This document shows, one piece after another, positions 52,084 to 60,927 of a DNA stretch of 64,000 nucleotides. The position numbers were made by a program, and so were the translations under genes. How positions within the stretch are numbered: position 1 is the first letter of the stretch; each line of letters opens with the position of its first letter. Source of the DNA: a virus. The stretch is from IMG/VR virus record IMGVR_UViG_3300009149_000028, positions 1 to 64,000 of that record. The stretch is one strand, 5' to 3'. A model generated the notes under the pieces. It saw nothing but the letters and a program-made list of their open reading frames with translations. It had not been told where the DNA came from and searched no databases.

Positions 52084-53364
52084 TTACGCTTTAATAATTT
52101 CCTTTTTATCAGTCATAATGCTTTTGTAGAAATCCACTCTTTCTTCAGTAACTTTCTTTATGTTGTATTTCTCGATAACAAACTGGTGAAGGTTATCAGC
52201 TAATTCCTCTCTGTAATCCTTGTCGAGAATAACTTTTTTAATAGCTTTATACCACTCTTTGTTATGCTTCTTTTTACATGGTATCAGTATACCGTTTTTA
52301 CCATCTTCAATTAACTCTTTATAGATACCGAAATCCTGAGCAATAAGAGTCTTCCTTTTTATACCAGCTTCAATAATCTTTAATTCAGATTTAACTTCAT
52401 TAAAAATATTGTGTTGATTAATTATTTGACCTTTAGGAGTTCTTATTTGATCTACATCACAAATAGGAGCTAAACATACATCACAGTAGTCATAATGCTT
52501 CCCGTACTGAGTTAATGGCAAAGTCCATCTTCTTACATAATTTTGCTCGTTAGCGGTCTTATATGGATCTTTAACGATTCTATTTAAATAATCAGTGTAA
52601 TCTGGATTGTCTCCATTTACCTTGTAATCTGAAGTAACTATTTCTTCAAACCTTTTCCAAACACTCTCATTTGGAGTTATCGGCCTAGTTTTCTGACGCC
52701 CATCTGGACTTACTTCCGTAATATTACCCCTAGTATCAAATCCGCAAAGCACCATTTGATATTTATCTTTAAGCTCAGCACTTGAGTGTAATATGCCCAT
52801 AGAAGTTTCTAGCAATTTCAAATCAGCATGGTGAGAAGATCCTCCAATCCAAGCAATTCTAACTTTGTCATTATCCTCAGATCTTTGATCGGTACCGCTC
52901 CACATTTTATGCTCTGGATATACAGAGTTTGGCAACACGGAAACATTAGGATTATATTTCAATATTTCATTTCTAAATATACTAGTGGTAGTAGTAACGT
53001 GATCAACTAAAGGTAATAGCGATCTAATTTTATCACCTATCTTTTCTTGTTTTATTATGTAATAGAGAGGGTGAGCTCCAAAAGGTTCCCAGTAATCATC
53101 AATATCCATAATCACAGTTAAACCCAAACTTTTAAGCATTTGAATTTGTTTTGGAGATGTGTTTATATCCCCAAGTTGCCTATGAAAATGAACTATATCA
53201 AATTTTTTGAAATATTCTAAATCATTAAAGTCTGGAGTTGTATTTATCTCCACTTCTATCTCATCTTGATGGTTTCTGTTGATAGCCTGAGCTGGCCATA
53301 TGTTACGAAAGTGACCAACACCCATTGTGTCAGAAGGAAGCATCAAAAGTTTTATCTTGCCCAT
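52084..53364 (-). CDS. Glycosyltransferase, GT-B fold (GT1/GT4-like)
   Basis: 426 aa. Rossmann-like N-terminal half (KIKLLMLPSDTMGVGHFRNI) and a C-terminal half with the GT-B acceptor-donor pattern IEAGIKRKTLIAQDFGIYKE, then LIEDGKNGILIPCKKKHNKE (the E-x7-E-like tail of GT4). VMDIDDYWEP and NVSVLPNSVYPEHKMW are further family-like segments. It lies in the head gene block rather than in the plus-strand glycan cluster. The target (virion protein, DNA or host glycan) is unknown. Confidence 0.85.
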   Translation of the reverse strand: MGKIKLLMLPSDTMGVGHFRNIWPAQAINRNHQDEIEVEINTTPDFNDLEYFKKFDIVHFHRQLGDINTSPKQIQMLKSLGLTVIMDIDDYWEPFGAHPLYYIIKQEKIGDKIRSLLPLVDHVTTTTSIFRNEILKYNPNVSVLPNSVYPEHKMWSGTDQRSEDNDKVRIAWIGGSSHHADLKLLETSMGILHSSAELKDKYQMVLCGFDTRGNITEVSPDGRQKTRPITPNESVWKRFEEIVTSDYKVNGDNPDYTDYLNRIVKDPYKTANEQNYVRRWTLPLTQYGKHYDYCDVCLAPICDVDQIRTPKGQIINQHNIFNEVKSELKIIEAGIKRKTLIAQDFGIYKELIEDGKNGILIPCKKKHNKEWYKAIKKVILDKDYREELADNLHQFVIEKYNIKKVTEERVDFYKSIMTDKKEIIKA

Positions 53365-53412
53365 AATTAGGTTTTTAGGAAAACTTAATCATACTTTCTT
53401 AGATTATAAAGC

Positions 53413-53439
53413 TTGGCAAGGAAAAAGTTTGTATATTTG
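53413..53439 (+). promoter_or_regulatory. Bacteroidetes-type promoter
   Basis: TTG (53413-53415) and TATATTTG (53432-53439, matching TAnnTTTG) are separated by 16 bases, close to the flavobacterial -33/-7 arrangement. The ATG of the small lipoprotein gene is 24 bases downstream. Its form suggests use by the host RNA polymerase. Confidence 0.5.
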
Positions 53440-53462
53440 TTTCTTATATATAAATAAATTAT

Positions 53463-53762
53463 ATGAAACAACTAAAAAGTGAGCCATTATATTTAATGGT
53501 GACAATGTTTGTTATTGCAATATTCTTGACTGGGTGCGCTGATTCAATTAATATTGATTAATGCGCAATTGATGAACCTTATGGATTTTTCTCAGGATTA
53601 TGGCATGGGTCTATCGTCATTTTCTCTTTCATAGGAAGTTTATTCTATGACGATATAAGCATTTATGCTATGAATAATTCTGGCGGGATGTATGATTTTG
53701 GCTTTATGCTAGGCAGTGGATTGATTGGTTTTTCAGCAGTTAAAGGGACATCTAGAAGATAA
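53463..53762 (+). pseudogene. Small lipoprotein gene with an in-frame stop
   Basis: The frame encodes MKQLKSEPLYLMVTMFVIAI, then FLTGCADSINID with a lipobox (LTGC). A TAA at 53559-53561 follows. The same frame continues without further stops as CAIDEPYGFFSGLWHGSIVI, then FSFIGSLFYDDISIYAMNNS to a normal TAA at 53760. The second part has hydrophobic and aromatic conserved-looking residues, so the two parts were one gene of 99 codons. Inference: a point mutation (such as TAT to TAA) or stop-codon readthrough. A sequencing error cannot be excluded. Confidence 0.65.
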
Positions 53763-53792
53763 AAAAAAGGATCTCGTTTGGAGATCCTTTTT
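53763..53792. terminator. Bidirectional terminator
   Basis: AAAAAGGATCTC-GTTTG-GAGATCCTTTTT, between the convergent lipoprotein remnant and the 102 aa gene. The T-run continues past the stem. Confidence 0.88.
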
Positions 53793-54101
53793 TTATTTCA
53801 TGTATTCATCAGTATTACTTTGGACTTTATCTATATGCCCAATTTCATATTGTTCTCCGAGTGGTAAATCTAATACGGAATTATCAAACTCTTCATCTAT
53901 AGTCACAAACCTTCTTCGGTTTTGAGCATCTAATGATGTAGTTATTTGAGCCATTCCTATTACAAAATTTCCAGGCTCTATAATAACAGCTTTACTTGCG
54001 TTACTGTTTATTTTAACAACTACTTTAACTTTTTGAGAGCTTGGAGCCCCAGAGTTACCAGTGTTGTTGATTACTTTCCAAAATTTAGGTTGTGCTTTCA
54101 T
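53793..54101 (-). CDS. Hypothetical protein
   Basis: 102 aa, starting MKAQPKFWKVINNTGNSGAP. The centre is beta-rich (KVKVVVKINSNASKAVIIEP) and the protein ends acidic. No signal peptide or membrane segment. It might be a small head-block accessory protein. The family is not recognised. Confidence 0.7.
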   Translation of the reverse strand: MKAQPKFWKVINNTGNSGAPSSQKVKVVVKINSNASKAVIIEPGNFVIGMAQITTSLDAQNRRRFVTIDEEFDNSVLDLPLGEQYEIGHIDKVQSNTDEYMK

Positions 54102-54149
54102 AATGTCTTTTCTTTGAATTTAACACATTCTTTATCATATGTAAAGCGA

Positions 54150-55244
54150 TTATCGCTTTACATAGCATTTGTTAGAAGAAATTATATTTACAGGATAAAA
54201 GTAAGACACGCCTTCAAACTTTAATTCTTGTACTTCTTTACCTTTAGAGACTAATAAACTATCTACATTTTTAGGGTCAGACAATGACTCTACTAACCCT
54301 TTTGGAGCATCGACTTTTCTATAAGCCCTCTCATTCATAGCAAGTTCTACCATTTTAATCTCATTCTCCTCAGCTTCAGATATTTCAGTTTTTACACTAT
54401 TTCTCCCCATAGCATCTTGCGCGTTATCTGCAATAATTAAATTCTCTTCTGTTTTTTTAGGAGACTCTTGCATAGGCATTTCTGGAGTTGGAGTTTCAGT
54501 TTCTGGAGCCTGCATTTGAAAGCTAGTATTTAACTGAGCTCTCAAAGCGTCTTCAATATACTTCTTCATCATACCTTCTATATTAATGGAACTTAGATCC
54601 ATAGTAATAGGTCCAGCTGAATTACTTCCAGTAACCTGCAAGTTAGCTGATCCGTCTGCGTATGGATTCTGCTTCTCTCCAGGGATTGAAATATTATTAA
54701 TTCTCTTTTCCTCGAATTTAGAAGTTCCAGCTAACGGGTCAAAGGATATATCTCCAATCTCTTCGAATTTAGCAACATATACTTTCGCTTTCCTTTTACC
54801 CTCCTCAATCCAGCATTGATGTATTGATCTCCTAATATCAGGATTATCAAAAGTTCTGAATTGTTTGTTTGAAAGATTTACCCCACCTTCACTTAACTCG
54901 TTCATATCAAATACTACAAATTGATCTGGCTCTATTTTATCTAGAAAAGAAGGCATTTGAGGCGTGTATCCTTCCACGTTAGCTTCAGTTGAGAAATCAG
55001 TATTATTAGGATCTTCTCCCCCTCCAGGTAGAGAGTCAACTACCCCACCGTCCTCCACATCCTCTTGTACAGCAGCGCTTTCTTCAGTGTCCACTTCCTC
55101 TTCTAAAACAGGAGTGTTAATTTTTTCAGATACTGTTTTTCGAACCTGATCAATGAATTCTTCGTTGAAAACAGTGTTCATTCCCATTTCTTTTATTTGT
55201 GAGGCTATCTCAGTAGCTAGTTGTTCTTTGGATAGATTTTTCAT
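54150..55244 (-). CDS. Hypothetical acidic head-block protein
   Basis: 364 aa, with helical N-terminus (MKNLSKEQLATEIASQIKEM), then a long acidic stretch (VLEEEVDTEESAAVQEDVED), a folded centre (ISFDPLAGTSKFEEKRINNI), Pro/Glu-rich linker and a basic C-terminus (PVNIISSNKCYVKR). This is similar in texture to scaffold and internal core proteins (48318..49784, 56416..57519). A core protein or scaffold-related role is inferred from composition. Confidence 0.7.
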   Translation of the reverse strand: MKNLSKEQLATEIASQIKEMGMNTVFNEEFIDQVRKTVSEKINTPVLEEEVDTEESAAVQEDVEDGGVVDSLPGGGEDPNNTDFSTEANVEGYTPQMPSFLDKIEPDQFVVFDMNELSEGGVNLSNKQFRTFDNPDIRRSIHQCWIEEGKRKAKVYVAKFEEIGDISFDPLAGTSKFEEKRINNISIPGEKQNPYADGSANLQVTGSNSAGPITMDLSSINIEGMMKKYIEDALRAQLNTSFQMQAPETETPTPEMPMQESPKKTEENLIIADNAQDAMGRNSVKTEISEAEENEIKMVELAMNERAYRKVDAPKGLVESLSDPKNVDSLLVSKGKEVQELKFEGVSYFYPVNIISSNKCYVKR

Positions 55245-55323
55245 CTTTAAGATCTTTTTTGATATAAATATCTAGATTTTTGTGATTTTTTTGTTTAGGT
55301 TATTTAAAAGGTATAAATGAAAC

Positions 55324-55333
55324 CTATTTATTA
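55324..55333 (+). promoter_or_regulatory. Candidate late promoter for phoH
   Basis: CTATTTATTA, 11 bases before the ATG of the PhoH gene, on the plus strand. Confidence 0.5.
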
Positions 55334-55344
55334 ACAAAAAACGT

Positions 55345-56094
55345 ATGGCTAAAGGTAAAAACCTATCGAGAGAACAAAAAGAAGAGTTTGATTTATATCA
55401 AATGTCTCAAGAGTTAAAGGAAAAAACTCATAAACGTATTAAGGAAATTAATTATAAACCTGGAATAAAAGCCAAGAATCCCTCCCAAGAAAAGCTTATA
55501 CAGAAAATAAAAAATAACAATATAATGTTCGTCTCTGGACCAGCTGGTGTTGGTAAAACTTTAATCGCACTTAAAGCGGCTATGGATGCTATGAAAAATA
55601 ATGAAAAAATCACTCGACTAATCTTTACAAAACCTATTGTGGAAGCTGATGAGTCTATGGGGTTTCTTCCAGGAGATATGTCTGAAAAGATAGCTCCATA
55701 CATGTCTTCATATTATTCAAACATGGAGAAATTAATAGGTTCATCCCCTACTCAATGGATGATTACAAACAAAATAATACAAGAAGAACCGCTTAATTTC
55801 ATGAGAGGTAACACGTATGATGATGCTATAATGATCTTAGATGAAGCTCAAAATACTACAATTAAAGGGCTAAAATTATTCATATCAAGATTAGGAGAAA
55901 ATTCTAAAATGATTGTTATGGGAGACGCTGATCAGACAGATCTCAAACTTAAAGGTAATGAAAAGTCTGGATTACAAGATGCTTTTGAAAGGTTTCAGGG
56001 ATTACAAGGCGTTACCACTCACGAGTTCGAGGAGAAGGATATAGTTAGAAACAGCATACTTATAGAGGTTATGAAAAGGTATAAAAACAAATAA
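55345..56094 (+). CDS. phoH: PhoH-like ATPase
   Basis: 249 aa. Walker A GPAGVGKT (65-72), Walker B AIMILDEAQN (161-170) and the PhoH signatures FTKPIVEADESMGFLPGD, then RLGENSKMIVMGDADQTDL. PhoH proteins are common in large phages, including T4-like marine ones. The biochemical role is unsettled; RNA-related ATPase activity has been proposed. A CTATTTATTA motif lies just upstream and a terminator follows the next gene. Confidence 0.92.
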   Translation: MAKGKNLSREQKEEFDLYQMSQELKEKTHKRIKEINYKPGIKAKNPSQEKLIQKIKNNNIMFVSGPAGVGKTLIALKAAMDAMKNNEKITRLIFTKPIVEADESMGFLPGDMSEKIAPYMSSYYSNMEKLIGSSPTQWMITNKIIQEEPLNFMRGNTYDDAIMILDEAQNTTIKGLKLFISRLGENSKMIVMGDADQTDLKLKGNEKSGLQDAFERFQGLQGVTTHEFEEKDIVRNSILIEVMKRYKNK

Positions 56095-56108
56095 CATACT
56101 TTTTACCT

Positions 56109-56118
56109 CTATTTATAA
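56109..56118 (+). promoter_or_regulatory. Candidate late promoter motif
   Basis: CTATTTATAA, 29 bases before the ATG at 56148. This copy has the same form and spacing as the one before the tail tube gene. Confidence 0.5.
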
Positions 56119-56147
56119 TTACTTAAGTACAATTTAAATAATCGATT

Positions 56148-56345
56148 ATGGACAATTTTTTAACAGACAATTTACTTGACCCTAATGGTTTAGACAAAAA
56201 CGGAAAACCATTAAATAAAGTTCAAGAACAAAAAAAGATCAATGTAGCTCAGGATGGGTTAATGGAGAGAAAGACTCCTAGCACGCCTTTAACTGATGAT
56301 GGAAGATCTTTATTAAAAGAAGAAAGTCACAAAGGCCTTCTTTAA
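56148..56345 (+). CDS. Small hypothetical protein (65 aa)
   Basis: Starts MDNFLTDNLLDPNGLDKNGK. Hydrophilic, with no visible fold motif, and ends LLKEESHKGLL. It has its own promoter-like motif and a terminator right after. The role is unknown. Confidence 0.65.
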   Translation: MDNFLTDNLLDPNGLDKNGKPLNKVQEQKKINVAQDGLMERKTPSTPLTDDGRSLLKEESHKGLL

Positions 56346-56363
56346 GAAAAACTCTTTTAAAAC

Positions 56364-56397
56364 AAAAAAGGATAGTCATTGACTATCCTTTTTTTTG
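56364..56397. terminator. Bidirectional terminator
   Basis: AAAAAAGGATAGTCA-TT-GACTATCCTTTTTTT, between convergent genes. Confidence 0.9.
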
Positions 56398-56415
56398 TTA
56401 CTTATTACTTTAAAT

Positions 56416-57519
56416 TTACATTCCAGCTAAACGTTGCATTCTAGCTCTAAATGATTCAGAAAGTAAAGACGCACCTTCATCTTTACCCTCATTTAATTTT
56501 TCTTTTACAGTATCTATTATTTCTTTAGACTCTTTAGATGTCATTTTAGAAGCTACGCTTTCTTGAATCTTTTCAAGATCAACCTCTTCCTCCACATCCT
56601 CTTCCTCTATAACCTCTTCTCCAGAAACTTCTTCCATCTCATACATTCCCATGTCTTCGATTTCAAAAACTTCTTCAGAATCATCAATTGAAAAGGAATC
56701 ATCTTCCATTTCATCTAACTCTTCTTTTAACCACTCTGGTAGCATTTCGCTCCCTGGCTCTTCAATAGATTCCGAGCTAAATTCCTCAATCTCACCATCA
56801 ACTATTTCTTCATCTTCAGCAACCATGCTAGTGTCTCCACCTTGAGCAGCGTCATATTTAGCTTTAAGAACACCAACGTGTTTAGATAGAGCTTTTTCAC
56901 CATCTGGATCAGTAAATACTATTTCACCATTCTCCATTTTAGCTATTGGAAGATCATATAGCTTTGCTATGTCGCCCTCCCATTGAATTGCGTTCTCAAG
57001 ACCTTCGTTAATTTCAGCCTCTCCCAAACCGCTTACTTCAGCAACCTCTTGGTTAGAATCGATTGAATTTGCAATTTTATCAGCAGAACCACCGCCTTTA
57101 GCGATTAGATTTTGAATATAACTATCTAAGTCTCCTTTACCTTGAACATCTCCTGGTGCAGAAATTTCTTCCCCATCACCTTCCGAAACAGATTGTTCAC
57201 CACCGCCTTTAGCGACTAAGTTTTGAATATACTTATCTAAGTCTCCATCACTCTTAACTTGGTCTGGAGAAGAAATATCACCTTCACCTTCCTCAGTTAA
57301 ATGCGTTCCTTTAACATCAAAAACAGGCTCCTTTTGGCCCGCGTGATAATCCTGGTTTTTATCCATTTCGGATCCAGCCATCACTTCATTTAATTGATTT
57401 AGTTCAGCTTGAAGCTTTGCCTTTTCTTCTTGAAGCGTTTTTTTCTTCGCGAAGTTAACAAGCTCTTTCTTTACCATTTCGTAAAGTGCGCCTTTAGTAA
57501 TTTCGTTTTTGTTTGCCAT
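56416..57519 (-). CDS. Acidic scaffold/core-like protein with internal repeats
   Basis: 367 aa, highly acidic in the C-terminal half (runs of E/D). It has two near-identical repeats of about 35 residues, with VKSDGDLDKYIQNLVAKGGG and VQGKGDLDSYIQNLIAKGGG. The N-terminus is helical. The C-terminus SFRARMQRLAGM resembles that of the scaffold protein 48318..49784 (SRRWQNLAGI), suggesting a shared capsid- or portal-binding tail. Lies in the head-protein block. Confidence 0.75.
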   Translation of the reverse strand: MANKNEITKGALYEMVKKELVNFAKKKTLQEEKAKLQAELNQLNEVMAGSEMDKNQDYHAGQKEPVFDVKGTHLTEEGEGDISSPDQVKSDGDLDKYIQNLVAKGGGEQSVSEGDGEEISAPGDVQGKGDLDSYIQNLIAKGGGSADKIANSIDSNQEVAEVSGLGEAEINEGLENAIQWEGDIAKLYDLPIAKMENGEIVFTDPDGEKALSKHVGVLKAKYDAAQGGDTSMVAEDEEIVDGEIEEFSSESIEEPGSEMLPEWLKEELDEMEDDSFSIDDSEEVFEIEDMGMYEMEEVSGEEVIEEEDVEEEVDLEKIQESVASKMTSKESKEIIDTVKEKLNEGKDEGASLLSESFRARMQRLAGM

Positions 57520-57567
57520 TGTAATGGTTTTTGAGTTCTTAAATTAGATACAAAAATAAAAATTCGA

Positions 57568-57966
57568 TTATTTTTTAATCGATTCTTTAATAGCTTTTTG
57601 CTCTTTTTTCATATCCTCGATTTGTTTTTTAAGTTCAGAAACAGTATCTACAAGATCTTCATTCACTTGCTCTGTAGCTTTTTCTTGAGCTATAGTTTCT
57701 TCGTGAGCCGCTTGTATCTCAGCTCCTAAGCTAGATAATCTACCAGCGTAGAATTCGTTCTCAAATCCAGTTTTAGTTTTAGCTGCAGTATCTCCAGGAG
57801 CCGCAAAGCCATGAGAGCTAACCATTCCTCTATGAGCTTCCTCAATAGTAGTCAATTCCTTAGCTATTTCAACAGCCTTACCCCAAAGCTCTTCTTTCTT
57901 CTTATTAAGAATAGCAGTTTCGATAATTATTTTCTTAAGAGATTCTTTTGAAAGTCCTTTTGCCAT
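57568..57966 (-). CDS. Coiled-coil hypothetical protein
   Basis: 132 aa, almost entirely helical: MAKGLSKESLKKIIIETAIL, a Gly/Ala loop with HGFAAPGDTAAKTKTG, then a long coiled coil (DLVDTVSELKKQIEDMKKEQ). It may be a small internal head protein or assembly factor. The upstream CTATTTATTA motif and the minus-strand location next to the acidic core protein are consistent. Confidence 0.72.
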   Translation of the reverse strand: MAKGLSKESLKKIIIETAILNKKKEELWGKAVEIAKELTTIEEAHRGMVSSHGFAAPGDTAAKTKTGFENEFYAGRLSSLGAEIQAAHEETIAQEKATEQVNEDLVDTVSELKKQIEDMKKEQKAIKESIKK

Positions 57967-57984
57967 GATCGGTTATGTTTTTTT

Positions 57985-57994
57985 TAATAAATAG
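57985..57994 (-). promoter_or_regulatory. Candidate late promoter motif
   Basis: The minus strand reads CTATTTATTA, 18 bases before the coiled-coil gene. Confidence 0.45.
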
Positions 57995-58185
57995 AACGAA
58001 AATTTATAAATTCCACGATTATAATTTGATTAAAAGGTGTAAAATGTTTAAATTTTAGTTACTGTCAATATTAAATAGTCTGGTTAATGGAAAATTCAAT
58101 TAAAATTATCACACCTTTTTTATTTGGTTTTTACCACTATTTAATGGAGCGATTTGTTTAACAATAAAATAAAAGCTGTTGTGAT

Positions 58186-58830
58186 ATGAAAAAGCCAACT
58201 ATAAACATATATTCAATAACAAGCTCTAATCAAAATTCATGTATATACATAGGAGTAACTTCTAGGAGTTTAAAAATTAGACTTTCTGAACATATTAGAA
58301 ATAATACTGGAACATGTTTCAAACAATGGTTGGAGCAAGAAATTAGCCAAGGTCATGAAATTTTTATTAACACACTAGATGTTGTATATAAAAAAGAGTC
58401 TAAATTTTGGGAAGGGTTTTGGATATGTAACTTTAAATCCTGGGGGTTTACAACCCTAAATTCAAATATTGGAGGAGGTGGCCCTCTTTATATGACTACA
58501 CAACAAAAAGAGAAAATGAGTCTTTGTAAGAAGGGTGTGAAAAACCCTTTTTATAATAAGAAGCACACAAAAATTTCTAAAGAAAAAATAAGCTGTAACA
58601 ACTCCAGGTATTGGAAAGGTAGAAAATTAAGACCAGAAATGGTTAGAAAACTTTCTGAATCCAACTCTATACCAGTGGATCAATTTGATAAATTAGGGAA
58701 CTTTATAAAGCATTGGAGCTCTATAACAGAGGCTTCAAACATATTGGGTATAGACTCAAGTTCAATCGTTAAAGTGTTAAAAAACAAAAGAAAAAAAGCA
58801 GGAAACTATGGATGGAAATATAAAAAATAG
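58186..58830 (+). CDS. GIY-YIG homing endonuclease, free-standing
   Basis: 214 aa. The GIY-YIG half has INIYSI ... CIYIGVTSRSLKIRLSEH (Tyr8, YIG at 21-23, Arg and His to follow) and a later Glu in FWEGFW. A NUMOD3-like motif KNPFYNKKHTKISKEK and a C-terminal helix-turn-helix-like NUMOD1/IENR1 segment (VDQFDKLGNFIKHWSSITEA) provide DNA binding. The 3' end overlaps the following glycosyltransferase start by 23 bases. It is likely a mobile gene at the edge of the glycan cluster. Confidence 0.93.
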   Translation: MKKPTINIYSITSSNQNSCIYIGVTSRSLKIRLSEHIRNNTGTCFKQWLEQEISQGHEIFINTLDVVYKKESKFWEGFWICNFKSWGFTTLNSNIGGGGPLYMTTQQKEKMSLCKKGVKNPFYNKKHTKISKEKISCNNSRYWKGRKLRPEMVRKLSESNSIPVDQFDKLGNFIKHWSSITEASNILGIDSSSIVKVLKNKRKKAGNYGWKYKK

Positions 58831-59563
58831 ATTTGTTATTATCACCCCTTTCTATAACCCAGGGGAGTTTTTAGATATTTGTGTTAGAAGCGTCATGACT
58901 CAAAAGTATGATGACTTTAAAGTTATTTTCATAGATGATGCGTCTACAGATGACTCATGGGACAAGTTGCCACATGAAGATAGTAGAGCAGTTTGCATTC
59001 GTAATGAAGAAAATCTTACCGCGCTGGAAAATATCCATAACGCCACCATGAATCATTGCGATCCAGATGATATTATTGTATTAGTTGATGGTGATGACTG
59101 GTTAAGTTCAAACAAAGTTTTAAATTACCTTAATGATTTTTACAATGAAAATGATTGCTGGATTTCTTACGGACAAGCCTCTTGGACTAACGGGATGAGA
59201 GGTATAGCTAGGCCTATGCCAAAAGAGGTATTTGAAAATATGAGAGAGCACTCTTTTTACATTTCTCATATAAGAACCTACAGAGCTGGACTGTATCAGA
59301 AGATTCAGGAACAAGATGAAAATTTTTCTTGCATGAAAGATAAAGATGGTAAATTCTATCGATGCACTTACGATGTAGCTATTATGTATCCTATTATGGA
59401 AATGGCTGGATATGACAAGACGAAGTATAACGATAAACCTTTGTACATATACAATAGAGATAATCCAATTTCTGATGATAGAGTTAGACAGGGCATGCAA
59501 TGGCAAATACATCAAGAAATACTTAAAAAGACAGCCTTTAAAAAGATTGAAAGCTATAAATAG
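58808..59563 (+). CDS. Family 2 glycosyltransferase (GT-A)
   Basis: 251 aa. The GT2 start FVIITPFYNPGEFLDICVRS, VIFIDDASTDDSW, and the DGDD-type Mn-binding motif VLVDGDDWLSSN are present. The remaining part (YGQASWTNG, HIRTYRAGL) is consistent with a bacterial GT2. Its first residues lie within the 3' end of the endonuclease gene, so the original start may have been altered by that insertion. It opens a glycan-modifying run of six genes. Confidence 0.9.
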   Translation: MDGNIKNRFVIITPFYNPGEFLDICVRSVMTQKYDDFKVIFIDDASTDDSWDKLPHEDSRAVCIRNEENLTALENIHNATMNHCDPDDIIVLVDGDDWLSSNKVLNYLNDFYNENDCWISYGQASWTNGMRGIARPMPKEVFENMREHSFYISHIRTYRAGLYQKIQEQDENFSCMKDKDGKFYRCTYDVAIMYPIMEMAGYDKTKYNDKPLYIYNRDNPISDDRVRQGMQWQIHQEILKKTAFKKIESYK

Positions 59564-60012
59564 TGAAAAAGATATTCTACATATCTCAATGCCCGCTACC
59601 GCATCCTAACTTAGACCTTGAAAGTGAGGTAGGTGAATTCATTGAAAAATTTATTCACCTACCTTTTATTCATCAAACAAATGCGTGGTATGAGAAAAGA
59701 TTTAATGAAGCTATAGACGCTTTTAATTCCCAGAGAGATAGTATAGGCAACGATCTATTTAATACTGGAGGTAAGATGAGATTAAAAAGGGATTCAATAT
59801 TATGGATCAGGAAAATTGCTCATATAAAAATTAAAATCGACCTTCTTGAAGGTATGGAAATAAATAATTCAGAATCAACCCCTATATACAATCAAAAGTT
59901 TATAGAAAAAAAGATTCTAAAATTAGAAGGGGATTTAAAATTAAACACACTTTTCCCTTTTCACAATTACGCTAATAGGTTTGATATAGCAAATGGAGGA
60001 ATGGTAGTATAA
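59563..60012 (+). CDS. Hypothetical protein in glycan cluster
   Basis: 149 aa, GTG start overlapping the previous stop (TAGTG). The product begins MKKIFYISQCPLPHPNLDLE and is basic and helical in the middle (LKRDSILWIRKIAHIKIKID). The strict overlap says it is translated with the GT2 gene. I do not recognise the family. Confidence 0.7.
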   Translation: MKKIFYISQCPLPHPNLDLESEVGEFIEKFIHLPFIHQTNAWYEKRFNEAIDAFNSQRDSIGNDLFNTGGKMRLKRDSILWIRKIAHIKIKIDLLEGMEINNSESTPIYNQKFIEKKILKLEGDLKLNTLFPFHNYANRFDIANGGMVV

Positions 60013-60014
60013 TT

Positions 60015-60926
60015 ATGGTAAATAACCCGAAAAATATGATAGATGAAATCAATGATAACATCTTCGATTATGATTCTGTAAAAAAAGACAGTATAATAAT
60101 CATTCAAAACCCTGATGAAATTTATGACATCAATGTTATAATTCCAGTGAAAGGTAGAAGGGAGTTTGCTCTACCTATGTACAACAGCTTTGTGGCAGCT
60201 AGGGAAAGTAGCGGTTTAAACATAACATATACAATAGTTGAATTTTCTGATATACCTGAGCATTCACAATTTTGTAAGAATAATAAAATAAATTATTTAT
60301 GGATCCCCAGCAAGCCTGGAGACCTGTTTAATAAATGCCTAGCATTCAATATAGGGGTATTCTTTAGTAATAGAGCAAAGTATATTTTAATGCATGATAT
60401 AGATTGTTTAATGCAATCTGATTTTTTTGTAAAACTAGAAGAGAATGTATCAGTTAAGAAATGTAAAGCAATACAATGCTTTACAGGGAGAAGGGTCCTA
60501 TATTGTAATTCAGAATTGACTTCAAAAATTATAGATGGAAATTTCGACATTGACAACCTAAGTATAGATATGCCAGAGGTTGATTACCCTAGGATGGGAG
60601 GTCAAATAATGATAGGAGCTCCAGGGGGATCCATCATGATTGATAGGGAATTGTTTTTTGAAGTTGGAGGTTATGATCCAGAATTATTTCAAGCCAATTC
60701 CCCAGAAGACGCATTCTTTTGGGAGAAAGTTAATACTATTTCTAAGATGGAAACAGCAAATGAGCCAGACATAGAAATATACCATATGTTTCACCCCCCT
60801 ACATATTATAGCAATCCTAAACTGCAAGACATGCAAGCTATACATCAATACTTCCAAAGAATGGATACTGATAGTAAAAAAAAAGTGATTGACTATAAAT
60901 CAGATTTAATAAAAAAATATAAATAA
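60015..60926 (+). CDS. GT-A glycosyltransferase (Glyco_transf_7C/galactosyltransferase-like)
   Basis: 303 aa. N-terminal VIIPVKGRREFALPMYNSFV, a D-x-D in MHDIDCLM, and the C-terminal signature GGSIMIDRELFFEVGGYDPE, then LFQANSPEDAFFWEKV, resemble Glyco_transf_7C proteins such as beta-galactosyltransferases. It is preceded by two bases of spacing, in the same operon. The sugar is not determined by sequence. Confidence 0.82.
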   Translation: MVNNPKNMIDEINDNIFDYDSVKKDSIIIIQNPDEIYDINVIIPVKGRREFALPMYNSFVAARESSGLNITYTIVEFSDIPEHSQFCKNNKINYLWIPSKPGDLFNKCLAFNIGVFFSNRAKYILMHDIDCLMQSDFFVKLEENVSVKKCKAIQCFTGRRVLYCNSELTSKIIDGNFDIDNLSIDMPEVDYPRMGGQIMIGAPGGSIMIDRELFFEVGGYDPELFQANSPEDAFFWEKVNTISKMETANEPDIEIYHMFHPPTYYSNPKLQDMQAIHQYFQRMDTDSKKKVIDYKSDLIKKYK

Positions 60927-60927
60927 T

